A DNA stretch of 64,000 nucleotides from Duganella dendranthematis (GTDB lineage: Bacteria; Pseudomonadota; Gammaproteobacteria; Burkholderiales; Burkholderiaceae_D). A program made the position numbers and the translations under genes. The stretch lies in contig NZ_CP051684.1 in assembly GCF_012849375.1 (NCBI RefSeq), positions 744,001 to 808,000 of the forward strand. The letters are read 5' to 3'. Positions within the stretch are counted from its first letter, which is position 1, and each line of letters starts with the position of its first letter. Below, one piece after another: positions 9,139 to 15,955 of the stretch. Below the pieces are notes generated by a model. It was not told the origin of the DNA and ran no database searches. It worked only from the letters and a program-made list of their open reading frames with translations.

Positions 9139-9693
9139 ATGTCCCGTCTGACCCTGCACACCCTCGACACCGCGCCTGAAGACAGCCGCCCCTTCGTCGA
9201 AAAAGCGATTGCCAACAATGGCTACCTGCCTAACCTGATCGGCGTGCTGGCCAACGCGCCGGTGGCGCTGGAAACCTACCTGACCGTCTCCGGCATCAAC
9301 GCGCGCGCCAGCCTGTCGCTGGCCGAACGCGAAGTGGTGCAGATCACCGCCGCCCGCATCCACGGCTGCGACTTCTGCGTCGCCGGCCACACCGCCATCT
9401 GGCTGAAGAAAGCCGGCCAATCCGCCGAAGCGGTACGGGCACTGCACGAAGGTGCGCCAACCGGCGACGCCAAGCTGGACGCCGTTGCTGCGTTTGCAAC
9501 CGCCGTCATCGCGCGCCGTGGCGCCGTCGACGACGCCGACCTGCAAGCCTTCCTGGCCGCCGGCTACAACCAGCAGCAGGCGCTGGAAGTGGTGCTGGGC
9601 ATCAGCCTGGCGACGCTGTGCAACTTCGCCAACAGCCTGGCCGGCACGCCGGTCAATCCGCAGTTGCAGCCTTACCTGCCCGGCGCGGTCTAA
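9139..9693 (+). CDS. carboxymuconolactone decarboxylase / AhpD-like protein
   Basis: A 184-aa protein of the AhpD-like alkylhydroperoxidase fold. The redox motif is intact: Glu63 and Glu65 (LAEREVVQIT), then Cys77-x-x-Cys80 and His84 in CDFCVAGHT. In this family the CxxC pair and nearby His/Glu form a peroxide-reducing proton relay. It is the first gene of an operon and is followed after 2 bp by a flavoprotein of the acyl-CoA dehydrogenase superfamily, then ABC transport genes. It may protect the flavin chemistry from peroxide or act directly on the imported compound. A GATAAT-type hexamer is present about 30 nt upstream. No clear ribosome-binding site is seen. Confidence 0.83.
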   Translation: MSRLTLHTLDTAPEDSRPFVEKAIANNGYLPNLIGVLANAPVALETYLTVSGINARASLSLAEREVVQITAARIHGCDFCVAGHTAIWLKKAGQSAEAVRALHEGAPTGDAKLDAVAAFATAVIARRGAVDDADLQAFLAAGYNQQQALEVVLGISLATLCNFANSLAGTPVNPQLQPYLPGAV

Positions 9694-9695
9694 GC

Positions 9696-10766
9696 ATGGC
9701 GACCTTGCACGATTGGCTGGCGCAGAACGCCGACACGCTCGATCAATCGGAATCGCTCAGCGATGAAGTGATGCCGGCGCTGGCTGCACATGGCAGCTTC
9801 CGCGCCGGCGTGCCGCTGGCGCTCGGCGGTGAGCCGGGCGAATATGGCGACGTGCGCGACGCCATTCTCGGCATCGCCGATGTGGCGCGCTATTCGGTGA
9901 CGGCGGCCTTTGTGTACTGGGGCCAGCGCAGCTTTATCGAATATCTGCTGCAAAGTTCCAACACGGCGCTGCGCGACCGCTTGCTGCCTTCGTTGCTGGA
10001 TGGTTCGCTGGCCGGCGCCACCGGTTTGTCCAATGCGATGAAATTCTTGTCTGGCATGGAGCCGTTGTCGGTGCAGGGAACGGCCGATGGCGATGGCTGG
10101 CGTTTGAATGGCAAGCTGGCATGGATTACCAATCTGCGACCGCAGCGTTTTGTCGCGGCGGCTGCCGTGGCGCCGGTGGATGGATCAACGCCGCTGGTGA
10201 CGATGTTCGCCAGCGGTGACGATGGCGTGCAGCGCAGCGACAACCTGCAACTGATCGCCATGCGAGGCAGTCACACGGCTGCGGTGCGGCTGGAGAATGT
10301 GGCGGCACCGGCCGATTACGTTATCGCAGCGCAGGCGCCGGAATGGTTGGCGCGCGTGCGGCCGGCGTTCCTCGGAATGCAATGCGGGATGTCGATCGGC
10401 CTCGCCACAGCGTCGCTGGACAAGGCATCGCAGGTGGCGGCAGCCGCGCGCGGTCAGCTTGGTGAGCAGATCGCCGCTGCGCAGCAGGCATTGGCGGCGC
10501 TGACGGCGCAATTGCTGGATGGTGTGGCCGATGGTCGCTTCGTCACCGCTGCGCCGTCAATGTTCAAGCTGCGCATTGCGCTGGCGGACTTGGTGCAGCA
10601 GGCGGTTACGCTGGAGCTGCAAGCTAAGGGCGGCCACGCCTATCTGGTGCAGGAAGAAGACGGCTTTGCACGCCGCTGGCGCGAATCGGCGTTCATCCCG
10701 GTGATCACGCCGAGCATCACGCAACTGCAAGCAGCGCTGGCCAAGCACGCGGCGGCGACGCAATGA
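9696..10766 (+). CDS. acyl-CoA dehydrogenase-superfamily flavoprotein (SfnB/monooxygenase-like)
   Basis: A 356-aa protein with the acyl-CoA dehydrogenase plan: a helical N-terminal part (FRAGVPLALGG, GIADVARYS), a beta-domain segment (GATGLSNAMKFLSG, WRLNGKLAWITN) and a helical C-terminal domain ending near GFARRWRESAFIP. Relatives encoded beside sulfonate-type ABC transporters are usually FMN- or FAD-dependent oxygenases or desulfurisation enzymes (SfnB type) rather than beta-oxidation enzymes. It is slightly short for a classical dehydrogenase and no catalytic Glu could be assigned. It starts 2 bp after the AhpD-like gene and overlaps the ATPase gene by ATGA at 10763. The substrate is unknown. 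Confidence 0.78.
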   Translation: MATLHDWLAQNADTLDQSESLSDEVMPALAAHGSFRAGVPLALGGEPGEYGDVRDAILGIADVARYSVTAAFVYWGQRSFIEYLLQSSNTALRDRLLPSLLDGSLAGATGLSNAMKFLSGMEPLSVQGTADGDGWRLNGKLAWITNLRPQRFVAAAAVAPVDGSTPLVTMFASGDDGVQRSDNLQLIAMRGSHTAAVRLENVAAPADYVIAAQAPEWLARVRPAFLGMQCGMSIGLATASLDKASQVAAAARGQLGEQIAAAQQALAALTAQLLDGVADGRFVTAAPSMFKLRIALADLVQQAVTLELQAKGGHAYLVQEEDGFARRWRESAFIPVITPSITQLQAALAKHAAATQ

Positions 10767-11608
10767 GCCGCGACGGCGGGCGAGTGACGCACGAGCCGGC
10801 GCCAAGCGACGATCCGGCGGCGGACGGCTGGGCGCTGCGCGCCGACGGCCTGACGTTTGCCTACGCTGGTGGCAAGCCTACGTTTAAAGACATCTCACTC
10901 GGCGTGCGACCGCGCGAGATTGTCGCGCTGCTGGGCGGTAGCGGCTGCGGCAAATCCACGCTGCTGCGCGTGCTGGCCGGTTTGCAGCCCCCCAGCGCCG
11001 GCAGCATGCAATTCCTCGATCAACCGCTGACCGAACCGAGTCCCCGCAGCGCGCTGGTGTTCCAGCAAGCCAGCCTGCTGCCCTGGCTGAACGTCACGTC
11101 CAACGTCGGCTTCGGCCTGGACTTCGCGCGCCAGCCAAAGATCGCCCGCACGGAGCACACACGGCGCGTACAGGACGCAATTGACGCCGTCGGCCTGTCC
11201 GGCAGCGAAAAACGCTACCCGGCCGCGCTATCCGGCGGCATGGCGCAGCGCGTCGCCCTGGCGCGCGCGCTGGCGCGTCAGCCAGAACTGCTGTTCGCCG
11301 ACGAACCGTTCTCCGCGCTGGACGCCATCACCCGCGCCGAAATGCAAACCCTGCTGGTCGACGTGGTCCACCGCTGGCACACCGCCGTGCTGCTGGTCAC
11401 CCACGACATCGACGAAGCCATCCTGGTCGCCGACCGCATCGTGCTGATGGGCGGCCGTCCCGGCGCCATCGTCCGCGAATGGCAGGTCGACCTGCCCCGC
11501 CCGCGCTTTGCCGACGGCGCCGCCGTCGCCGCGCTGCGGCTTGACATCCTGGCCGCGCTACAAGGCCAACGCACCACCGCCACTATGACGACAGAAAGCA
11601 CTATATGA
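10763..11608 (+). CDS. ABC transporter ATP-binding protein (SsuB/TauB/NrtD class)
   Basis: A 281-aa ATPase of a type I importer. The Walker A is GGSGCGKST (residues 58-66), the Q-loop region is ALVFQQASLLPW, the signature is LSGGMAQRVALARAL (from residue 157), and the Walker B LLFADEPFSALD starts at residue 176, followed by the switch His in LLVTHDIDEA. The closest relatives import sulfonates, taurine, nitrate or aromatic compounds. Both ends overlap neighbours by ATGA, so it is translated in step with the flavoprotein and the binding protein. The N-terminal extension (about 25 residues) before the first strand is longer than in SsuB. Confidence 0.92.
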   Translation: MSRDGGRVTHEPAPSDDPAADGWALRADGLTFAYAGGKPTFKDISLGVRPREIVALLGGSGCGKSTLLRVLAGLQPPSAGSMQFLDQPLTEPSPRSALVFQQASLLPWLNVTSNVGFGLDFARQPKIARTEHTRRVQDAIDAVGLSGSEKRYPAALSGGMAQRVALARALARQPELLFADEPFSALDAITRAEMQTLLVDVVHRWHTAVLLVTHDIDEAILVADRIVLMGGRPGAIVREWQVDLPRPRFADGAAVAALRLDILAALQGQRTTATMTTESTI

Positions 11609-12834
11609 CCCAAGCACCTCACATCTGCGTATCCTCCGACTGCGACTGCGGCATGACCCGCCGCGACTTCCTGCGCGTGTCCGCTCTGGGTACCGCCAGC
11701 GTCGCCGCGCCGCTGCTGTTCGCCGGCGACGCCATGGCCCAGCAAGGCCCGAAAGGCGACGACCAGCCGGTCAAGATCGGCTACCTGCCGATCACCGACG
11801 CCACGCCGCTGCTGGTGGCGCATGGCCGCAAGCTGTTTGAAGCGGAAGGCCTGCAGGCCGAAACGCCACGCCTGTTCCGCAGCTGGGCACAGATCATCGA
11901 AGCCTTCGTCTCCGGCCAGGTCAACGTGATTCACCTGCTGTCGCCGGCCACCATGTCGGTACGCTACGGCGCCAAGTTCCCGGCCAAAGTGGTGGCGTGG
12001 AACCACATCAACGGCTCGGCGCTGACGGTCGCCAAGGACATCAACAAAGTCACCGACCTCGGTGGCAAGACGGTGGCGATTCCGTTCTGGTACTCGATCC
12101 ACAATGTGCTGCTGCAGGAGATCCTGGCCAAGAATGGCCTGTCGGTGGTGAGCAAGGGGCGCGATGGCAGCATCGGCCCGAAGGAAGTCAATCTGATCGT
12201 GCTGGCGCCGGCCGAGATGGTGTCTGCGCTGGCCAGCAAATCGATCGCCGGTTTCATCGTCGCCGAGCCGTTCAACGCGCTGGCCGAAACCGCCGGCGTC
12301 GGCAAGGTGCTGCGCTTCTCCGGCGACGTGTGGAAGAACCACGCCTGCTGCGTGACGTTCCTGTCGGAGCGCGACATCACCACCCGTCCGGAGTGGGCGC
12401 AGCGCGTCACCAACGCCATCGTCAAGGCGCAGCTGTGGACCCGTTCCAACCAGCTCGACACCGCGCGCCTGCTGTCCAACAGCGATAGTCACAAATACAC
12501 GCCGCATGCGCTGCAAGTGCTGTCGAAGGTGCTGACCGTGACCGATTACGCCGACTACGAAAAGAGCGGCATCATCGTGCACAAGGACTGGAACCAGCGT
12601 CGCATCGACTTCCAGCCTTACCCGTTTGCCTCGTACACCGAGCAGATGGTGCGCGCCTTGCAAAAGGTCCGTCTGGAAGGCGACACCGGCTTCCTGCAAA
12701 AACTCGATCCCGCCTATGTCGCCAAGGATCTGGTGGACGACCGCTTCGTGCGCAAGGCGATTACCGCCGTCGGCGGCCCGCAAGCCTTTGGCCTGCCGGC
12801 GAACCTGATGCGCACTGAAACGCTGGCCATCTGA
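11605..12834 (+). CDS. Tat-exported ABC substrate-binding protein (NrtA/CmpA/SsuA type)
   Basis: A 409-aa periplasmic binding protein. The twin-arginine motif is TRRDFLRVS (residues 18-26), followed by a hydrophobic stretch and cleavage after AMAQ. The mature start VKIGYLPITDATPLLVAHG and the segment GKTVAIPFWYSIHN match binding proteins for nitrate, bicarbonate, sulfonates or aromatics. Export by Tat implies folding, perhaps with ligand or cofactor, before secretion. Before the Tat motif are four Cys in ten residues (CVSSDCDCGM), an odd feature. The overlapping ATGA start at 11605 is favoured over Met17, which lacks a ribosome-binding site. The ligand is unknown. Confidence 0.86.
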   Translation: MTQAPHICVSSDCDCGMTRRDFLRVSALGTASVAAPLLFAGDAMAQQGPKGDDQPVKIGYLPITDATPLLVAHGRKLFEAEGLQAETPRLFRSWAQIIEAFVSGQVNVIHLLSPATMSVRYGAKFPAKVVAWNHINGSALTVAKDINKVTDLGGKTVAIPFWYSIHNVLLQEILAKNGLSVVSKGRDGSIGPKEVNLIVLAPAEMVSALASKSIAGFIVAEPFNALAETAGVGKVLRFSGDVWKNHACCVTFLSERDITTRPEWAQRVTNAIVKAQLWTRSNQLDTARLLSNSDSHKYTPHALQVLSKVLTVTDYADYEKSGIIVHKDWNQRRIDFQPYPFASYTEQMVRALQKVRLEGDTGFLQKLDPAYVAKDLVDDRFVRKAITAVGGPQAFGLPANLMRTETLAI

Positions 12835-13586
12835 TGCCGCTGAAACGATTGGGCCTGCCGCTGCTGGGCTTTGCGGTGGCGCTGGTGCTGTGGCAGGCCG
12901 GCGTGACGGCGCTGGAGAAGGACACGCCGATCGCCGCAGCCTTCGCGCCGCAGCAGGCCGCACTGGCGCTGGCGCAGATGCTGCAAGGGCCGGATATCTG
13001 GCGCGACATCGGTTTGAGTCTGCGGCGCGTTGGGTATGGATTGATGGCGGCGGTGCTGATCGGCGTGCCGCTGGGTGTCCTGGTGGGCAGCTCGAAACGC
13101 TTCGCTGCGGCTGCCATGCCGCTGTTCCAGCTGCTGCGCATGGTGTCACCGCTGTCGTGGATGCCGCTGGCGGTGATGACCTTGGGCGTGGGTGACGCGC
13201 CGGTGTACTTCCTGCTGGCGTTTGCGGCGGTGTGGCCGATTTTGCTCAACACCGCCAGCGGCGTGGCGCGGCTCGATCCCAACTGGCTGCTGCTGGCGCG
13301 CAGTTTGTCGGCCACGCGCAGCGAGACGGTGTTCAAGGTGGTGCTGCCGGGGATCACGGCTGACATCCTGACCGGCGTGCGGCTGGCGATCGGCATTATC
13401 TGGATTGTGCTGGTGCCGGCGGAGATGCTGGGCGTGTCGGCGGGGCTGGGCTACTTCATCCTGGATGCGCGCGACCGGCTGGCGTATAACGAATTGATGG
13501 CGGCGATTGTATTGATCGGCATCCTCGGCTTCGCGCTCGACTGGCTGGCCCGCGCAGCGCATGCAAGGTGGCTGCACACGCGCTAG
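12834..13586 (+). CDS. ABC transporter permease (SsuC/TauC/NrtB class)
   Basis: A 250-aa inner-membrane permease with about six hydrophobic segments and the BPD_transp_1 loop (LARSLSATRSETVFKVVLPG), which contacts the ATPase. The segment GIIWIVLVPAEMLG is characteristic of the sulfonate/nitrate/taurine permeases. The ATG at 12834 overlaps the stop of the binding-protein gene in TGATG. It is the last gene of the five-gene operon, and the 30-bp palindrome at 13613 lies directly behind it. Confidence 0.9.
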   Translation: MPLKRLGLPLLGFAVALVLWQAGVTALEKDTPIAAAFAPQQAALALAQMLQGPDIWRDIGLSLRRVGYGLMAAVLIGVPLGVLVGSSKRFAAAAMPLFQLLRMVSPLSWMPLAVMTLGVGDAPVYFLLAFAAVWPILLNTASGVARLDPNWLLLARSLSATRSETVFKVVLPGITADILTGVRLAIGIIWIVLVPAEMLGVSAGLGYFILDARDRLAYNELMAAIVLIGILGFALDWLARAAHARWLHTR

Positions 13587-13612
13587 CAGTACCCCACACC
13601 ACGCTCAGTGGC

Positions 13613-13642
13613 GGGGTCTGACCCCATGCGGGGTCAGACCCC
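13613..13642. repeat. 30-bp palindrome of the GGGGTCWGACCCC family
   Basis: Arms GGGGTCTGACCCC and GGGGTCAGACCCC are exact inverted repeats of 13 bp around ATGC, and each arm is itself almost palindromic. It lies between the ABC permease stop and the roxA promoter. It probably forms a hairpin at the end of the ABC operon transcript and overlaps the place where a roxA -35 would lie. Same family as 8988-9015. Confidence 0.85.
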
Positions 13643-13659
13643 TCTGTCGGTTGGGGGTT

Positions 13660-13665
13660 TATAAT
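13660..13665 (+). promoter_or_regulatory. -10 box (TATAAT) of roxA, leaderless layout
   Basis: A perfect TATAAT is followed by 6 nt and then the roxA ATG at 13672, so transcription should begin at the start codon. No ribosome-binding site lies upstream, which fits a leaderless message. No good -35 is seen; that position is occupied by the palindromic repeat. Confidence 0.55.
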
Positions 13666-13671
13666 CGCGGT

Positions 13672-14793
13672 ATGAAAAAATTACCTCTCCTCGGCGACAT
13701 CACGCCAGCCCAATTCCTGCGCGACTACTGGCATAAAAAGCCACTGCTGATCCGCAACGCCATCCCCGGCTTCAAGCCGCTGCTGAGCTTTGACGCCCTG
13801 ACTAAACTGGCGTCCACCAACCACGCCGAATCGCGCCTGGTCACCGGCTTCGACGGCGAATGGGCCATGCAGCACGGCCCACTGGAAACCCTGCCGGCGC
13901 GCGACAAGCGCGAATGGACCATGCTGGTCCAGGGCGTCAACCTGTTCGACGCCAAAGCCGACGAACTGCTGCGCCAGTTCCGCTTCCTGCCGGACGCCCG
14001 CCTCGACGACCTGATGGTCAGCTTTGCCACCGACGGCGGCGGCGTCGGCCCGCACTTCGACTCCTACGACGTCTTCCTGCTGCAAGCGCAGGGCCAGCGC
14101 CGCTGGAGCATCGGTCCGCAGAAGGACCTGTCGCTGATCGACGGCTTGCCGCTGAAAATCCTGGCCAACTTCACCCCGAACGAAGAATTCGTTCTGAATC
14201 CGGGCGACATGCTGTACCTGCCGCCGCACTATGCGCACGACGGCATCGCCATCGGCGACTGCCAGACCTATTCGATCGGCTTCCGTTCGCCGTCATACCA
14301 GGAACTGGGCGAGAACTTCCTGCAGTTCATGGCCGATTCGATCGACCTGCCGGGCCGCTACGCCGACCCGGAGCTGGAAGCCACCAGCAAGCCGGCCGAA
14401 ATCCCGCGCCACATGCTGACCGCGCTGACCGAGGAACTGAACAAGGTCCGCTTCACCGAGGAAGACATCACCATCTTCTTCGGCGAGTACATGTCCGAGC
14501 CGAAGCACAATGTGTTCTTCACCGGCCCGGCCAAGCCGCTCACGGTCGGCAAGTTCGGCGACGCGGTGGCAAAGAAAGGCCTGGTCCTGTCGCGCAAGAC
14601 GCAGATGCTGTATCGCGGCAAGAACGTCTTCATCAACGGCGAATCGTTCGGCGTCGGCAAGCAGGACAAGGCCACGCTGGAACTGCTGGCCAACAATCGC
14701 CGCCTGGAAGGTGCGGAGTTTGCCGCCGCCTCGGACGATGTGCTGGAAGCGCTGTACACCTGGTACCAGGACGGCTGGGTCGAGTTAGGCTAA
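13672..14793 (+). CDS. roxA: cupin-domain ribosomal protein 3-hydroxylase, RoxA/YcfD family
   Basis: A 373-aa JmjC/cupin Fe(II)- and 2-oxoglutarate-dependent oxygenase. The family member YcfD/RoxA hydroxylates an arginine of ribosomal protein L16 (uL16). The metal triad is visible: His128-x-Asp130 in PHFDSYDVFLLQ and a distal His in LPPHYAHDG (His186). QRRWSIG downstream belongs to the same beta-barrel core, and the C-terminal part forms the winged-helix-like domain used in dimerisation. The typical N terminus (PAQFLRDYWHKKPLLIRNA) supports the start at 13672; a longer frame from 13561 would run through the palindrome. Confidence 0.92.
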   Translation: MKKLPLLGDITPAQFLRDYWHKKPLLIRNAIPGFKPLLSFDALTKLASTNHAESRLVTGFDGEWAMQHGPLETLPARDKREWTMLVQGVNLFDAKADELLRQFRFLPDARLDDLMVSFATDGGGVGPHFDSYDVFLLQAQGQRRWSIGPQKDLSLIDGLPLKILANFTPNEEFVLNPGDMLYLPPHYAHDGIAIGDCQTYSIGFRSPSYQELGENFLQFMADSIDLPGRYADPELEATSKPAEIPRHMLTALTEELNKVRFTEEDITIFFGEYMSEPKHNVFFTGPAKPLTVGKFGDAVAKKGLVLSRKTQMLYRGKNVFINGESFGVGKQDKATLELLANNRRLEGAEFAAASDDVLEALYTWYQDGWVELG

Positions 14794-14809
14794 TTGCGGA
14801 GACGGCAAG

Positions 14810-15286
14810 ATGGACAGACAAGTCATTCCCTTCACCACGCGGGCGGAATTTCAGCAGCACCTGGCCACTTGCCTGTCCGGCGCGCAGCACACGCTGCAGA
14901 TGTTCGATCCGGATTACAGCATCTGGCAGCTGGGCAGCAGCGCCACCGAGACCGAGCTGCGCCGTTTCCTGCACGCCGGCGGCAAATTGCAGCTGGTGGC
15001 GCACGACGGCCGTCTGATCGAACGTGAGGCGCCGCGTTTCCTGCGCCTGCTGAAGGACTATGGCCACTTGATCGAAGCGCGTCGCACCAGCCAGCCATTA
15101 CGCCAGTTGACCGACTCGTTCTGCATCGCCGATCAGCGCGATATGGTGCGCCGGTTTCATGCAGACCATTTCCGTGGGGAAGCCGTATTTAACGGTCCGC
15201 AAGACCTGCAAATCAGCCTGGAACGTTTCCTTACAATTTGGATAGAATCTACCCCCGCTTTGGTAGCAAACTTCACTGGATTATGA
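14810..15286 (+). CDS. hypothetical protein with a phospholipase-D-like fold signature
   Basis: A 158-aa cytoplasmic protein with no signal peptide. The sequence has short strands and helices (HTLQMFDPDYSIWQLGS, GGKLQLVAHD, FLRLLKDYGHLIEARRT, DSFCIADQRDMVRRF) arranged like the half-domain of phospholipase-D-type proteins, but no HKD catalytic motif is present. I believe it belongs to a small domain of unknown function usually found next to roxA in Oxalobacteraceae. It begins 16 bp after roxA with GGAG about 8 nt before the ATG, so it is probably co-transcribed. Function unknown. Confidence 0.62.
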   Translation: MDRQVIPFTTRAEFQQHLATCLSGAQHTLQMFDPDYSIWQLGSSATETELRRFLHAGGKLQLVAHDGRLIEREAPRFLRLLKDYGHLIEARRTSQPLRQLTDSFCIADQRDMVRRFHADHFRGEAVFNGPQDLQISLERFLTIWIESTPALVANFTGL

Positions 15287-15415
15287 GCGGCTTAGGAGTA
15301 AAATGCTGCCAACACGGTAGATAGCGTGTCAATGAGGTCCAAAACGAAATGTTGCGATATCGCAAAATAGTTATGCGTTAGGTCTATAGAACTATTGCGA
15401 TGCACTAAAAATCGC

Positions 15416-15421
15416 TATAAT
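15416..15421 (+). promoter_or_regulatory. -10 box of the lipoprotein promoter and start of a long AT-rich leader
   Basis: A perfect TATAAT lies 140 nt before the next start codon, at 15562. A weak -35 (TTGCGA at 15395-15400) is 15 bp upstream. The 275-bp spacer between 15287 and 15561 contains no gene but is strikingly AT-rich against its surroundings. Transcription from about 15428 would produce an untranslated leader of roughly 134 nt with several stem-loop possibilities. Confidence 0.5.
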
Positions 15422-15497
15422 ATTCGGCTAGGAAGTTTCCGTTGTCTAGTAGGCACCTTTTAGGTACGAAAGCCTTCGAAGACGACCTAATTGAGCG

Positions 15498-15515
15498 ATA
15501 ATTACCGGTAATTAT
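15498..15515. repeat. 18-bp perfect palindrome inside the lipoprotein leader
   Basis: ATAATTACC joined to its exact complement GGTAATTAT. It is flanked by GCG on the left and TCGC after four further bases on the right, so the RNA stem can be extended with a small bulge. It lies about 45 nt upstream of the start codon at 15562, downstream of the -10 box. It could be a repressor operator or an mRNA stability/translation element. Confidence 0.6.
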
Positions 15516-15561
15516 TAATCGCAACACTGTGTTTAATTTTTGAATTAACTAAGGAAAATCC

Positions 15562-15798
15562 ATGAAAAAATCCCTGCTGATCGCTTCCCTGCTGGCCGTT
15601 GTTGCTCTGACCGCTTGCTCGAAAAAAGAAGAAACCACCACCGTTACCCCAGCTCCAGTAGCTGCTCCAGAAGCCGCTGCTCCAGCACCAGCTCCAGCAC
15701 CAGCTCCAGCTGACGCTGCTGCTCCAGCTGCTGCTGCTCCTGCTGCTTCGGACGCTGCTGCTGCTCCAGCCGCTGCTGCTCCAGCTGCTTCGAAGTAA
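15562..15798 (+). CDS. small Ala/Pro-rich lipoprotein
   Basis: A 78-aa lipoprotein. The signal ends in a lipobox LTAC (Cys19), followed by SKKEETTT and then about 50 residues made almost only of Ala and Pro with interspersed Ser/Asp. The low-complexity tail probably spans part of the periplasm, as in wall- or membrane-spanning lipoproteins; no enzymatic domain can fit. AAGGAAA lies about 7 nt before the ATG. Codons are nearly all GCT for Ala and CCA for Pro, unlike the GCC/GCG-rich neighbours, suggesting selection for very high expression. A strong terminator follows at 15812. Function unknown. Confidence 0.78.
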   Translation: MKKSLLIASLLAVVALTACSKKEETTTVTPAPVAAPEAAAPAPAPAPAPADAAAPAAAAPAASDAAAAPAAAAPAASK

Positions 15799-15811
15799 TA
15801 TCAGCTTGAGT

Positions 15812-15840
15812 AAAAAAACCGGCTTCGGCCGGTTTTTTTT
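15812..15840 (+). terminator. Rho-independent terminator of the lipoprotein gene
   Basis: A run of A, the stem CCGGC-TTCG-GCCGG with a stable TTCG tetraloop, and eight T. It lies 13 bp after the lipoprotein stop. The A/T symmetry means it could also work from the other side. Confidence 0.9.
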
Positions 15841-15875
15841 CGTCCCGAGTTTTATAGAATTAATTTCAGACATAT

Positions 15876-15930
15876 AAAAAAAACCGCCAGCACTGAGCGC
15901 GATCTTGAGCGCGTTCAGGCTGGCGGTTTT
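15876..15930 (-). terminator. Rho-independent terminator of bamC
   Basis: Twelve-base-pair arms (AAAACCGCCAGC at 15880-15891 and its complement at 15919-15930) enclose a loop that itself can pair (CTGA-GCGC with GCGC-TTCAG). On the minus strand the stem is followed by a run of T, placing termination 26 bp after the bamC stop. Confidence 0.85.
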
Positions 15931-15955
15931 CACGCCGCGATTAGCGGCAATTCTT

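Noticed and set aside
8874..9179. A 101-codon plus-strand frame through the palindrome at 8988
   Set aside because: It overlaps the AraC C terminus and the AhpD start in the wrong frame and passes through a non-coding repeat.
11278..13149. A 623-codon minus-strand frame across the ABC operon
   Set aside because: It crosses three overlapping genes that carry family motifs, and the antisense product shows none.
15562..15798. The short tandem repeats of GCTCCA in the lipoprotein gene as a possible CRISPR or satellite array
   Set aside because: They are in-frame Ala-Pro codons within a coding sequence with lipobox and terminator; no spacers are present.
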